This document shows positions 50,651 through 59,860 of a stretch of 64,000 bases of DNA, piece by piece. Numbering within the stretch: the first letter of the stretch is position 1; each line of letters opens with the position of its first letter. Source of the stretch: Vulcanococcus sp. (GTDB lineage: Bacteria > Cyanobacteriota > Cyanobacteriia > PCC-6307 > Cyanobiaceae); contig JAHUZV010000024.1 in the NCBI GenBank assembly GCA_019264575.1, positions 62,001-126,000 on the forward strand, given 5' to 3'. The position numbers and the translations under genes were made by a program. The notes below the pieces were generated by a model. That model was given only the letters and a program-made list of their open reading frames with translations, made no database searches and was not told the DNA's origin.

Positions 50651-52140
50651 GCCTGCAGCTGACTGGCCCGGGCGATCAGCCCATCGGCGGTGGCGCGATA
50701 CACCGCTTCGGCTTCCTCGGCGCTGCGGCCGATGCAGGTCATCCCGAGCTTGCCGTATTCCGAGAGGCAGCCCAGCAGGTGAAACACGCTGCCCCGCAAC
50801 CGGGCCGGGTCGTAGTGCAGATCGGCTTCAGCCACGATGTCGATCAGATCAGCGGGCAACAAGCCCCGCAGTTGCGGGGCGGTGAGGTTGTCGGTGGCGC
50901 TGTAAAACACCGCCTGGCCGGTGGGTGCCAGGAACAGGCCGGTGGCGGGATCCAGCCGCCCGGTGGTGATCGCCCTTAGAGCCATGGTGGGGTGGGTGGT
51001 GCCCCCTTGGCGCAGGTTCACTTCGATCGCCTGCAAGTCCCAGGTGCCGTTGATGCGGCGGGCGATGAAATCCACGGCGTAGCGCTCCAGTGCTCCTTCG
51101 GCGGCCAGGGCCTCTCCCACCGCCTGGCCGTGGCGCATCAGCTCCAGCCGGTAGGGCTCCTCGGCCGGGAAGCGGCAGCCGAGATAGGTCTGCCCGCCAG
51201 CACCCCCCAGGATCTGCTCGTGGGTGGAGAGCAGCTCCACCCGGCCACCGGGGTGGATGGTGCCCTGCACGCTCGGGGAACTGAGGGCATCGCCGCCCTC
51301 AAGCCAAGCCTCTACCAGCGCCCCTTGTTGCGTGAGCAGCTCCTGCCAGAGCGCCGCTGGCATCGGCAACTGCTCCAAGGCCGCCAGGATCCGTAGGCGG
51401 CGCTCGCGGCTGCTCAGCTCCGCCAGCTGCAGGGGCGCCAGCTCGAGGCAGGCATTGCCTTCGCCGCTGATGCCCTCATTCAGCTTCACCACGCAGCGGC
51501 GCAGCTCGGGATGCGCCTCCCACAGCTCGGCCGTGGCTTCCGCCAGATCGGCCAGGTTGAAGGCGAGGTCGCTGCCGGGGGGATGGGGTACGCCGCAGCG
51601 GGCGAATAGGGCGCGGCTGCCGGCTTTGCTGCCCCAGTAGCCCAAGGCGGGATCGGTGCCGAGCAGCGGCACCTGCAACACCTCGGAGAGCCGTTTCTCC
51701 AGCTCCGTCACCACAAAACAGCTGATGAAGCTGCGGCCGGGGCGCAGCAGATCGCGGATGCGGCCGAGCAGAGCGGGACGCTCCAGCAACTTGGCGGTGA
51801 GGGGGCGGTTGGAGGCGTCGTCGGTGTCGAACAGATGCAGGCGCCGGCGGGCGTGGGAGGTGGGCACGCCCGGCATCAACTCGAGCACCGCATCCACCAC
51901 CAACTCCGGCAGGAGCTTGCTGGTGACGTAGATGGCGCGCACGCCCGGATCGCGCAGCCGCATCAGCGAGAACAGCTGGCGTTCCTCGTAGTGATGGGCG
52001 CCTGTGACCAGGGCCATCAAGGCCTGCTCCATCGAGAGCGAGGGCACCACCAGCACATCGAACTGGCCGCCGTCGCCGTTGTGCTCACAGCCCCAGTCGG
52101 GTTGCAGCTGCGCCTGAAGCTCCCGGAATGACAGGGCCAT
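50641..52140 (-). CDS. ATP-grasp peptide ligase-like protein (PGM1-related)
   Basis: A 499-aa protein. The N-terminal part is FDVLVVPSLSMEQALMALVTGAHHYEERQLFSLMRLRDP, the signature of the PGM1-related family. The central ATP-grasp domain carries GYWGSKAGSRALFARCGVPHPPGSD, RRCVVKLNEGISGEGN (Lys and Gly-rich loop), LVEAWLEGG and a C-terminal metal/ATP site DLQAIEVNLRQGGTTHP. PGM1 in Streptomyces ligates peptides in pheganomycin synthesis; here the substrate is unknown. It faces a DUF2252 gene divergently across 64 bp. ATG 52140 is preferred to ATG 52158. Confidence 0.82.
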   Translation of the reverse strand: MALSFRELQAQLQPDWGCEHNGDGGQFDVLVVPSLSMEQALMALVTGAHHYEERQLFSLMRLRDPGVRAIYVTSKLLPELVVDAVLELMPGVPTSHARRRLHLFDTDDASNRPLTAKLLERPALLGRIRDLLRPGRSFISCFVVTELEKRLSEVLQVPLLGTDPALGYWGSKAGSRALFARCGVPHPPGSDLAFNLADLAEATAELWEAHPELRRCVVKLNEGISGEGNACLELAPLQLAELSSRERRLRILAALEQLPMPAALWQELLTQQGALVEAWLEGGDALSSPSVQGTIHPGGRVELLSTHEQILGGAGGQTYLGCRFPAEEPYRLELMRHGQAVGEALAAEGALERYAVDFIARRINGTWDLQAIEVNLRQGGTTHPTMALRAITTGRLDPATGLFLAPTGQAVFYSATDNLTAPQLRGLLPADLIDIVAEADLHYDPARLRGSVFHLLGCLSEYGKLGMTCIGRSAEEAEAVYRATADGLIARASQLQAQL

Positions 52141-52204
52141 GAAGAAGTCGGTGCACATTCACCACCGCCTCAATCTGCCTGCTATTCGGTGAGTAGGGAG
52201 CCGT

Positions 52205-53539
52205 ATGGCGCAGGTGATGGCAAGCGTGGAGGCCTGTCTGGATACTTGGCAGGCCTCTGCCCAGCGCCCGGATCCGATTGATCTGCTGGAGCAGCAAAAC
52301 GCCAACCGTCTGCCCTGGTTGATCGCCGAGCGTCACCGGCGCATGGCCAAGAGCCCCTTCGCCTGGTTCCGCGGCACGGCCGCAGTAATGGCGCGCGACT
52401 TGGGCTCGATGCCCAACAGCGGCTTGAGCGTGCAGCTCTGCGGCGATGCCCATTTGCTCAATTTCGGCTTCTACGCCTCACCGGAGCGCACGTTGGTGTT
52501 CGACATCAACGACTTCGATGAGACGTTCCCGGGGCCTTGGGAATGGGATCTCAAACGCCTGCTGGCGAGCCTGGTGCTGGTGGCCCGGCCGTTGGGTCTG
52601 GATCGCGAGGAGCAGGGCTGGCTGGTGCGCAAGGTGGCCTCCAGCTACCGCAAGGCGATCGCGGGCTACGCGGCCATGCCCACGCTGGATCTGTGGAGCA
52701 GCCTGCTGCAGGTGGAGCAGTTTCTCGACGAGCAGCCCAGCGGCTCCTTTCGCCAACACCTGCGGGCGGCAGCCTCTTCAGCGCGGCGGCGCAGCGGAAG
52801 CCAGGCAGTGGCGCGCTACGGCGAATGCCGGGCCGATGGCGGCTGGCAGCTGCGCCACGAGCCGCCCTTGCTCTGGCGCCACCGGCAGGTGGATCCGAGC
52901 TTCTTCGCCCAGCCCGATCACGACCATGCGCTGGAGGTGTTGCTGGAGGGCTATCTGAGCAGCGTGCAGGCCCACCGGCGCCACCTGATCAGCGGCTTCC
53001 GCATCCTCGACACCGCCTACAAAGCGGTGGGCGTGGGATCGGTGGGCACCCGCTGCAGCATCGCCCTGTTGCAGGGCCCTCATCCCGACGACCTGCTGTT
53101 GCTGCAGAGCAAGCAGGCTCTGGCCTCGGCCCTGGCCGAGCCCCTTGGCCAACTGCAGGCCAGCGGCGAGGAGCATCAGGGCCAGCGGGTGGTGCAGGGG
53201 CAGCGCCTGCTCCAATGCGTGAGTGATCCCTTCCTGGGCTGGACCACCACTCCCGGCCACCACCACGTGTACTGGCGGCAGCTGCGGGATTGGAAAGCGT
53301 CGCTGGCGGTGGAGGCGATGAAGCCCGAAGCGCTTAAGGCCTATGGCCGGCTCTGCGCTTCGGTGTTGGCGCGGGCCCACGCCCGCTCCGGCGATCGCTT
53401 CCGCTTGGCCGCGGCGCTGGAGGGGCAAAAGGCGATCGATCGCGCCCTCAGTGCGGATGCCATCGCCTACGCCGATCAGGTGGAACACGACCACGGCCGC
53501 CTGCTGCAGGCCATGGCGTCTGGGCGGCTCAGCAGCTAG
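52205..53539 (+). CDS. DUF2252 family protein (kinase-like fold)
   Basis: A 444-aa protein matching DUF2252: RHRRMAKSPFAWFRGTAAVMARDLG, VQLCGDAHLLNFGFYASPERTLVFDINDFDETFPGPWEWDLKRLLASLVL (the G-D-x-H-x-x-N-F-G and D-x-N-D-F-D blocks that resemble kinase catalytic and metal loops), and YKAVGVGSVGTRC, HPDDLLLLQSKQA. The pattern parallels aminoglycoside-phosphotransferase-like folds. Often annotated only as unknown. It is divergent from the PGM1-like ligase, so the two may be co-regulated. It converges with the porin gene, with one base between stops. Confidence 0.85.
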   Translation: MAQVMASVEACLDTWQASAQRPDPIDLLEQQNANRLPWLIAERHRRMAKSPFAWFRGTAAVMARDLGSMPNSGLSVQLCGDAHLLNFGFYASPERTLVFDINDFDETFPGPWEWDLKRLLASLVLVARPLGLDREEQGWLVRKVASSYRKAIAGYAAMPTLDLWSSLLQVEQFLDEQPSGSFRQHLRAAASSARRRSGSQAVARYGECRADGGWQLRHEPPLLWRHRQVDPSFFAQPDHDHALEVLLEGYLSSVQAHRRHLISGFRILDTAYKAVGVGSVGTRCSIALLQGPHPDDLLLLQSKQALASALAEPLGQLQASGEEHQGQRVVQGQRLLQCVSDPFLGWTTTPGHHHVYWRQLRDWKASLAVEAMKPEALKAYGRLCASVLARAHARSGDRFRLAAALEGQKAIDRALSADAIAYADQVEHDHGRLLQAMASGRLSS

Positions 53540-53540
53540 C

Positions 53541-54866
53541 TCAGAAATTCAGCTGGATCTGCACCCCCGCCGCGAGGATCCCTGGCACGGATTGCACAGC
53601 CTCGCTGGGGTTGAAGATCCACTGCAGCGTGGGCTGCAAGTTGAGGCTCTGGTTGATCTGAATGCGGTAGCCCAGCTCGAGCATGCCTTCGTAAGAGCTG
53701 CTGAGCAGTTGATTGCTCAGCCCGCCGCGGCCAATGCCCAGCAACGCCACATCCAGGGGGCGTCCGGGTAGGGGACCCTGCACAACCAGGCCGCCGCCCA
53801 CAAAGGTGGGGGCGATCACCAAGGAGGCATCCGGTGAATAGGACGCCCCAAGCCAGAGGCGATCGCCGAGCCCCAGCGGCAGCCCGCTGGGCACCGTGAG
53901 GCTGCCGTAGACGCCATTGCCGTTCTCGCTGGTGAGAAATCCCCCGAGGCTGAACAGGCCATCGGGTAGTTGGTTCTCCACGCTTACCGGCGCCGGGCAA
54001 ACGCCGCGCCGCTGGCTCCAGCGCACCACGCCCCGCTCGGTGCGGCAGGCCGGCAAGGGCTCGGCGTTCATCGCGCTGGGCATCAGATCCACCTGCAGAA
54101 ACTGCGCCACGCCGCTGCTGAGCCCGATGCCGCTATCGGCGAGGCCGAGCCAGCGGGAGAGGGTGTCTGTGCTGCTCAGATCGAACAGGCCGTAGCGAAA
54201 GCTCAGCTCCGGGCTGGCATGGGCCGTCACCACACCCCCGTAGGCGGGGTAGGGGTTAATCGGTAAGCCGGCCACCGTGATGTTGAGCGTGTTGTTGAAG
54301 GCCGAGTGCACGTAGTTGCCGAGCACTGGCACTTCCACGAAATCGGGATTGATCGGCAGGATGCCGGCTTTCACGTTCAGCCAGCCATCACCGTGCTGCC
54401 GCTGGATGGCGAGTTCTGAGAAGTAGAAGCCAGCTGGGTAGGCCACCTGCTGCAGCGGGAACAAGGCCCCGATGGCGGTGTTGTAGTAAGCATCGCCGGC
54501 GTCGTGATTCACGTTGACGCTCAGCTGCCAGTGGTCCAACTCCTGCCAGGTATCGCTGGCTTTGTTGAGTCCTGAGCTGATGGTGAGGTCGAGCGTTCCC
54601 TGTTGAATCCAACTGCCGGCCGAGCGCTCCCCGCCCAGGGGATTGAACAGCGGCTCCGCCGTCACGCTGAGCTCCAGCTCCATCCAGTCGGGCAGCCGCA
54701 GTAGCTCCTGCGCGCTGGGCCAGGGATCACTCAGGGAGATCGACTCTGGCGGGTGTGCTGGAGCCGGTTCGGCGTCAGCGCAGCGAGCTGGGCTGGCGAG
54801 TGCCAGGGCTGTGATCAGGCCCAGCAGGCCGTGCCCCCGCCGGCGAAGGCGGCGTTGCTGGCGCAT
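53541..54866 (-). CDS. Carbohydrate porin, OprB family
   Basis: A 441-aa outer-membrane protein. Signal peptide: MRQQRRLRRRGHGLLGLITALALASPARC. The mature beta-barrel shows OprB features: DLTISSGLNKASDTW, NVNHDAGDAYYNTAIGALFPLQQV, LNVKAGILPINPDFV, YGSLTVPSGLPLGLGDRLWLGASY, ELGYRIQINQSLNLQPTLQWIFNP (the conserved late strand) and a terminal Phe (VQIQLNF). OprB-type porins let sugars and other small solutes through the outer membrane; substrate not decided. It lacks the SLH domain common in cyanobacterial porins, so it is a smaller class. Confidence 0.85.
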   Translation of the reverse strand: MRQQRRLRRRGHGLLGLITALALASPARCADAEPAPAHPPESISLSDPWPSAQELLRLPDWMELELSVTAEPLFNPLGGERSAGSWIQQGTLDLTISSGLNKASDTWQELDHWQLSVNVNHDAGDAYYNTAIGALFPLQQVAYPAGFYFSELAIQRQHGDGWLNVKAGILPINPDFVEVPVLGNYVHSAFNNTLNITVAGLPINPYPAYGGVVTAHASPELSFRYGLFDLSSTDTLSRWLGLADSGIGLSSGVAQFLQVDLMPSAMNAEPLPACRTERGVVRWSQRRGVCPAPVSVENQLPDGLFSLGGFLTSENGNGVYGSLTVPSGLPLGLGDRLWLGASYSPDASLVIAPTFVGGGLVVQGPLPGRPLDVALLGIGRGGLSNQLLSSSYEGMLELGYRIQINQSLNLQPTLQWIFNPSEAVQSVPGILAAGVQIQLNF

Positions 54867-54935
54867 GGCTGGGCCCTCAATCCGGCCACAGGATCTGCCC
54901 TGCGGCCGGATTTGGCAACCACCAGCGATGCCGGA

Positions 54936-55973
54936 TCAGCCCTTCTTGGCGCGGCCTCTGCCCTTGGCTGGAGCGGCCTCCGCTTTGGCGGCGGCCACAG
55001 GCACGGGTGCGAGTTCGCCTTCGCCGCTCACCACCACGCTCACCACGCGGCCGCCCTGGCGGATCACCCGCTGCAGCGCTTCGTTCATGCGGCTGAAGGG
55101 CACGCGGGTGGTGTAGGCCCCGTGGCGGAGGAAGCGGTTGTTGGCGATGCCGGTGGCGGTGATGGTCACCACACGGCTGCCTTCGCCGGCGGCACCGGCG
55201 CTCGGGCTCGACACCAGCAGCTCCTGGCTGCGGAAGCCGTAGGCCGGGGTGCCATCGATGCGGCGGGCGTTGCTCAGCTCAGCCACCGGCAGCTCGCTGC
55301 TGTCTGAGGTGGCGGCGCGGAAGGGGCCATCGGTGCTGATGTGGGCGTAGCGGCTGGCGGCCGACACAGCCACGGGCACAGGCCGGTTCTGGTGGAGGGC
55401 GCGGCCGAGTTTGAACTGGGTGCCGCTGCCATCCCCTTTGGCGGAGGCGGCAGCGCCGCGGGCCAGCTGCATCAGCCAGCTGAACTGGCGGCCTTCATGG
55501 CCGGCGGCGTAGTTCCAGCCGTGCAGATGCGGAACCGTGTCGTTGCCGAAATTGCGGTTGTATTCAGCGCTATCGAGGTAGGAATCGATCTCGGCGTCGT
55601 AGCCCTGCTCCTGCAGGATCGTGAAGTGGTGCAGCATCTCCTCCTTGTTCTGAGGAGCACGGCCCAGCAGGTGTTTGTGGTTGAGCTCGATGAACCGGTA
55701 CGGGTTGCAGTTCTCAAAGAAGCGTGAGCGATAGAGGGCGCTCTTCGCCACGGTGCGCACCAACTCGCGCACATTGAGATAGCCGTTTCGGAACAGCGAT
55801 TCGGCGCCACCCAGGCGCTCATTGGTCATCAGATATTGGCCGCCCAGCACCTGCTGATACACCGCGCGAATGATCGCGTTCAGGTCATCGTTGGAGGCAT
55901 GAGGCCGGTGCTCTTTGCGTTGTCCGGCGGCAAAACGCTCAATGCCCAGGGCAGGTGCTTGAACGAGAGACAT
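54936..55973 (-). CDS. Phycobilisome rod linker polypeptide (CpcC/CpeC type)
   Basis: A 345-aa linker. The N-terminal PBS linker domain (about 20-155) has DLNAIIRAVYQQVLGGQYLMTNERLGGAESLFRNGYLNVRELVRTVAKSALYRSRFF, then NPYRFIELNHKHLLGRAPQNKEEMLHHF and GYDAEIDSYLDSAEYNRNFG. A CpcD-like domain follows near the end (VTITATGIANNRFLRHGAYTTRVPFSRMNEALQRV). The C-terminal Lys/Ala tail (EAAPAKGRGRAKKG) is an extra. It joins phycobiliprotein hexamers in the rods on the thylakoid surface. No phycobiliprotein subunit gene adjoins, so whether it serves phycocyanin or phycoerythrin is undecided. ATG 55973 is chosen. Confidence 0.92.
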   Translation of the reverse strand: MSLVQAPALGIERFAAGQRKEHRPHASNDDLNAIIRAVYQQVLGGQYLMTNERLGGAESLFRNGYLNVRELVRTVAKSALYRSRFFENCNPYRFIELNHKHLLGRAPQNKEEMLHHFTILQEQGYDAEIDSYLDSAEYNRNFGNDTVPHLHGWNYAAGHEGRQFSWLMQLARGAAASAKGDGSGTQFKLGRALHQNRPVPVAVSAASRYAHISTDGPFRAATSDSSELPVAELSNARRIDGTPAYGFRSQELLVSSPSAGAAGEGSRVVTITATGIANNRFLRHGAYTTRVPFSRMNEALQRVIRQGGRVVSVVVSGEGELAPVPVAAAKAEAAPAKGRGRAKKG

Positions 55974-56074
55974 GACGTTCGGGCTGGCAGGGGTGGACCA
56001 GCCGGAAGGTAGGAGCACTCTTTGGGCTTGTCTGCCAAACGTTGCGAGCTCTTTACGCCGCCGGATCGGGTGAA

Positions 56075-56248
56075 TCAGTGCGGATGAATCTCATCGAGCA
56101 CCTGACCGCTGGAGCACACGGTGCGGCAGGTGCGCTGTTCCTGCCGGCTGAGTTTGCGGGCGGCGATATAGGCGAGCAGGGGGTTGGGATAGGTCTTGCT
56201 GGTGTTCCAGCTGCCATCGGTGGCTTGCATCACAACCTGGGTTTGCAT
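56075..56248 (-). CDS. 57-aa conserved small protein upstream of the rod linker
   Basis: A short minus-strand gene: MQTQVVMQATDGSWNTSKTYPNPLLAYIAARKLS, then RQEQRTCRTVCSSGQVLDEIHPH. Start is ATG 56246-56248 and stop TGA 56075-56077. The sequence is soluble with an alternating beta-like start, W14, two prolines and the pair CRTVC. I believe similar small proteins exist across picocyanobacteria, but I cannot name the family. It precedes the phycobilisome linker by about 100 bp on the same strand and may be transcribed with it. Confidence 0.6.
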   Translation of the reverse strand: MQTQVVMQATDGSWNTSKTYPNPLLAYIAARKLSRQEQRTCRTVCSSGQVLDEIHPH

Positions 56249-56326
56249 GGAGCTCGGCCTCCTGAAATCCGTTGGGCCGGACCCTATGGAGCAGCGCAGG
56301 CCGTTCAGGTAACAGGGGCTACCGAT

Positions 56327-56653
56327 TTAGGAATTGCTTCCGATTTGTGCCTGGCTTGGATTGGCCTGCTGCAGTTGTTCGGCGATTTGCTGGCAGCGGG
56401 TGCCGGCGCGCAGCTGCGGCTCTGAGCTGCGCACCTCCAGTTGGGCTTCGCGGGAGCGGCTGCAGTTCCAGGAAGCCAGCACCGTGACCCGCTGGGCCAT
56501 CGGTAGGCCGCAGTTGGGGCGATCGGCGGCTAGCACCTGGCTGGCGCTGCTCACATGCGGATCAATCACCAAGCCCAGCTGCTGCAGAGGCTCTGCCAGA
56601 GCATCGAGGAGAGCATCGCTGTCCACGCTGGTGATCCAGGAAAACAGGGCCAT
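56327..56653 (-). CDS. Conserved hypothetical protein
   Basis: A 108-aa soluble protein: MALFSWITSVDSDALLDALAEPLQQLGLVID, then VLAADRPNCGLPMAQRVTVLASWNCSRSREAQLEVRSSEPQL and a Gln-rich tail (CQQIAEQLQQANPSQAQ). The second half looks like three beta strands with R-x-T-V-L-A-x-W and L-E-V-R-S-x-E-P-x-L, then a helix, so a small alpha/beta fold. It lies between the small gene at 56075 and pyrC, all on the minus strand. No known function. Confidence 0.65.
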   Translation of the reverse strand: MALFSWITSVDSDALLDALAEPLQQLGLVIDPHVSSASQVLAADRPNCGLPMAQRVTVLASWNCSRSREAQLEVRSSEPQLRAGTRCQQIAEQLQQANPSQAQIGSNS

Positions 56654-56745
56654 CCGGCGCGTTGAGCTTGCTGGCCAGTTAACGATGCGCTGCAGGGTGC
56701 ATCAAGTGCTTTTCGGCACAGAATGATTAAGAGAACGTAAAAGTC

Positions 56746-57855
56746 TTAGCGATTCCTGGCGGTGATATGCCAATCGAGTTGCTCGCCGGCGTGGAAGGGC
56801 ACGAGCCGGCTGGGTTCTGCGGTGCCATTGGCCAATTCCAGGATGGCCGGCAGGCCGGGGGCCTCGGGATCGGGGTCGCGCCGCTCCAGGGTGACGCTGC
56901 CCTGGTTGAGCGGCAGGCCGTAGAAGCGGGGGCCGTTCAAGCTGGCGAAGGCCTCCAGCTGATCGATCGCGTTTTCTTCGCTGAACACCTGGGCGTAGCT
57001 CTCAAGGGCGTAGGGCGCGTTGTAGATGCCGGCGCAACCGCAGCTGCTCTCTTTGGCATGGCGCAGGTGGGGGGCTGAATCGGTGCCCAGGAAAAACTTC
57101 GGGTTGCCGGAGGTGGCGGCTTTACGCAAGGCCAAGCGGTGCAGCTCGCGCTTGGCCACCGGAAGGCAATACATGTCGGGCCGCAATCCACCCTGGAACA
57201 GGGCGTTGCGGTTGATGTGCAGATGGTGGGGGGTGATGGTGGCGCCCAGGTTGCTTGGCCCCGCCTCCACGAATTGCACCGCCTCAGCCGTGGTGATGTG
57301 CTCAAGCACCACCTTCAAGGCTGGATGCCGCTCCAGCAGCGGCTTGAGGTGGCGCTCGATGAACACCGCTTCGCGATCAAAGATGTCGACGGCGGGATCG
57401 GTGACCTCCCCGTGAATCAACAGGGGCATGCCGATGCGCTCCATGCAGGTGAGCACTGGCGTGATGTGGGCCAGATCGCGCACGCCCGCATCGGAATTGG
57501 TGGTGGCCCCGGCCGGGTAGAGCTTCGCGGCGGTGAACACGCCCGCTGCAAAGCCCCGCTCCAGCTCATCGGGAGCGATGGTTTCGGTGAGATAGGCCGT
57601 CATCAACGGCGTGAACCCTGATGCGGCTTCTGTTCCGGCGCTGCGCTCGAGCGCCTGCCGGATGCGCTCGCGGTAGGCGCTTGCCTGGGCCACCGTGGTG
57701 ATCGGGGGCTTGAGGTTGGGCATCACGATCGCCCGCGCAAACTGGGCGGCGGTGTGCCCCACCACGGCCTGCAGCAGCGCCCCATCGCGCAGGTGCACGT
57801 GCCAATCGTCAGGCGTGCGGATCGTGAGGGTTTGCCGGGGCGCTGATGCGGCCAT
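56746..57855 (-). CDS. pyrC: Dihydroorotase PyrC
   Basis: A 369-aa class II dihydroorotase. The metal site HVH is in [10 protein letters not shown], followed by [13 protein letters not shown]. The carboxylated Lys is in [15 protein letters not shown], then [17 protein letters not shown], and the late Asp in [26 protein letters not shown]. These match the E. coli-type enzyme. It cyclises N-carbamoyl-aspartate to dihydroorotate, the third step of pyrimidine synthesis. ATG 57855 ([13 protein letters not shown]) is preferred to a start 57 bp upstream with no family similarity. Cytosolic; carB of the same pathway is elsewhere in this window. Confidence 0.95.
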   Translation of the reverse strand: MAASAPRQTLTIRTPDDWHVHLRDGALLQAVVGHTAAQFARAIVMPNLKPPITTVAQASAYRERIRQALERSAGTEAASGFTPLMTAYLTETIAPDELERGFAAGVFTAAKLYPAGATTNSDAGVRDLAHITPVLTCMERIGMPLLIHGEVTDPAVDIFDREAVFIERHLKPLLERHPALKVVLEHITTAEAVQFVEAGPSNLGATITPHHLHINRNALFQGGLRPDMYCLPVAKRELHRLALRKAATSGNPKFFLGTDSAPHLRHAKESSCGCAGIYNAPYALESYAQVFSEENAIDQLEAFASLNGPRFYGLPLNQGSVTLERRDPDPEAPGLPAILELANGTAEPSRLVPFHAGEQLDWHITARNR

Positions 57856-57951
57856 CGCGTTAAAGCCCTGCTGCTGCGGTGGCTTTAGTTTCGGTGTTGA
57901 TGGAGCCCGCACCCTGCGTTGCCTGGGTTGCTGGCTGGAGCGCTGAGCAAA

Positions 57952-59805
57952 TCAGAGCGGCACGGCTTCCGCCAGGTGGGTGAGCAGCAAGTTGAGGATG
58001 TCCTGCAGGGGCATCGGCTTGGCCAGCAAGTAGCCCTGCCCCCAGTGGAATCCCTGGCGCTGCAGCCATTGGCGCTGGGCTTCTGTTTCCACGCCTTCAG
58101 CGGTGGTGTGCAGGTCTAGGGCCTCGGCCATGGCCTGGATCACCTCGAGGATGCGGTTGCTCGGTTGCTCCGGTGCATCCAGCAGCTTCACGAAGCTCAT
58201 GTCCACTTTGAGGCTGTGGAACGGGAAGCGATTTAGGCGGCTGAGGGAGGAGTAGCCGGTGCCGAAATCGTCGATCGCCAGCAGTACGCCCCTTTGATGC
58301 AGTTGCTGCAGTGTGCGGGCGATCTCCGCTTCTGGTTGCTGCAGGTTTACTTCGAGCATTTCTAGTTGCAGCTGCCAGTGCTGGGGCAGCGGCTCGCCGT
58401 CGATCAACGCAAACAGGTTTTGCAGCAGAGCCGGGCTTTCGAGCAGCGCACCGGAGAGGTTGAGGCTGAGCAGCATCGGCTGATGCGGCTGAACCCGCGC
58501 CATCACGTGGCTGGCGCCGATGGCCTGGCGGATCATCTGCAGATCCAGCTCCCCAAGCAGCTCAGCCCGCTCGGCGGCCTCCAGAAACAGGCTCGGCATC
58601 AACAGTTCGCCATCGCTGCGGCGCCAGCGGGCCAGGGCTTCCACCCCCACCACCGCCCTGGTTTTGAGGTCAAACAGGGGTTGGAAGTGGGGCTCGAGCT
58701 GGCCTTGGCTGAGGCCGGCGCGCAGCTCGGATTCCAGCTGCAGATCCTGTTGTGCCTGGATGCGGCTGGCTAGATCGATGCAGCTGTAATGGCTGCCGGG
58801 GCGGCGGGCGGCATTGCGCAGGGCGATGGCGGCATCACTGAGCAGGTCGCCGGCGCTGCTGTAGTTGCCCTGCACCAACGCCGCTCCTACGGCTACCTGC
58901 GAGCTCAGCAGTTGCTGTGCCACGCCGATCGGTTGCTGCAGCTGTTCGGTGATGGCCGCGGCCTGGCTGCAGAGCTGCTCTTCGGTGGCGGTGAAGGGGG
59001 TGAGCACCAGCCACTCCTGCTCGTTCAGTTCGCAGCAGCTGGCGTTGTCGGGCAGAAGTGCCACGAGCCGCTCCAGTTGTTCCTGGCGCAGGGCGCTGGC
59101 GCTGCTCTCCCCCAGTGCATTGGCGATGCGGCGCAGCTCCTTGAATTCCAGGCGCATCAGCCCAAAGCAGGCCTGGCTGCTCTGGCTGAGCATCAGCTCC
59201 ACCATCGAGATCAGCTGATCCTTGCTAGTGAGCAACTGGTGCAGGCGAGCCGGCGGCGGCGCGGGCGCCTCCGCTTCAGTGCTTGCCGGATGCGCAGCCT
59301 GGGCAAGCAACCGGCCCTGGCGCTTCAATTCCATTTGGCGCACAGCGAGCCTGGCCAGCCGCTCGAGGGCCTCGATCTGGCTGCCTTGCAGCTGGCGCGG
59401 TTGCTGATCCACAGCGCAGAGGCTGCCCAACGCGAGGCCATTGCTGGAGATCAGCGGGAAGCCGGCATAGAAGCGAATGTGGGGCTCCTGGATCACCAGG
59501 GGGTTGTCGCAGAAGCGGGGATCGTCGAGCGCGTCGTTGATGATCAGCGGCGTGCGCTGCAGGATCGTGTGGCCGCAGAAGGAGATATTGCGCGGGGTTT
59601 CTTTGGCATCGAGCCCGATGCAGGTTTTGAACCACTGCCGGTTCTCATCCACCAAAGAGATGATGCCGATCGGTGTGCCGGCGATGTCGCGCACGAGTGC
59701 ACCGATGTCGTCGAAAGCCTGCTCTTCGGGGCTGTCGAGCACGCCGTAGCTGCGCAGTTCCTGCAGCCGCGCGGCGTCGTTGGGCGGTATGGGGGCCTGC
59801 AGCAT
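57952..59805 (-). CDS. GAF - degenerate GGDEF - EAL protein (c-di-GMP phosphodiesterase-like)
   Basis: A 617-aa protein. The GAF domain is about residues 20-165 (VLDSPEEQAFDDIGALVRDIAGTPIGIISLVDENRQWFKTCIGLDA, SFCGHTILQ). The middle region (200-345) aligns with a GGDEF fold, but the signature is lost (ELNEQEWLVL where RxGGDEF is expected). The EAL domain (355-610) keeps VGVEALARWRR, EMLEVNL, AIDDFGTGYSS, LKVDMSFVK and AEGVETEAQR, so the metal and base residues look intact. Expected to hydrolyse c-di-GMP under control of the GAF domain, in the cytosol. Next to a second EAL protein on the same strand. Confidence 0.88.
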   Translation of the reverse strand: MLQAPIPPNDAARLQELRSYGVLDSPEEQAFDDIGALVRDIAGTPIGIISLVDENRQWFKTCIGLDAKETPRNISFCGHTILQRTPLIINDALDDPRFCDNPLVIQEPHIRFYAGFPLISSNGLALGSLCAVDQQPRQLQGSQIEALERLARLAVRQMELKRQGRLLAQAAHPASTEAEAPAPPPARLHQLLTSKDQLISMVELMLSQSSQACFGLMRLEFKELRRIANALGESSASALRQEQLERLVALLPDNASCCELNEQEWLVLTPFTATEEQLCSQAAAITEQLQQPIGVAQQLLSSQVAVGAALVQGNYSSAGDLLSDAAIALRNAARRPGSHYSCIDLASRIQAQQDLQLESELRAGLSQGQLEPHFQPLFDLKTRAVVGVEALARWRRSDGELLMPSLFLEAAERAELLGELDLQMIRQAIGASHVMARVQPHQPMLLSLNLSGALLESPALLQNLFALIDGEPLPQHWQLQLEMLEVNLQQPEAEIARTLQQLHQRGVLLAIDDFGTGYSSLSRLNRFPFHSLKVDMSFVKLLDAPEQPSNRILEVIQAMAEALDLHTTAEGVETEAQRQWLQRQGFHWGQGYLLAKPMPLQDILNLLLTHLAEAVPL

Positions 59806-59860
59806 CGGTGCAGGTGGAGCCGAGGTTGTAGTGGAAACCTAGGCAGGCTGAGCGGTGTTG

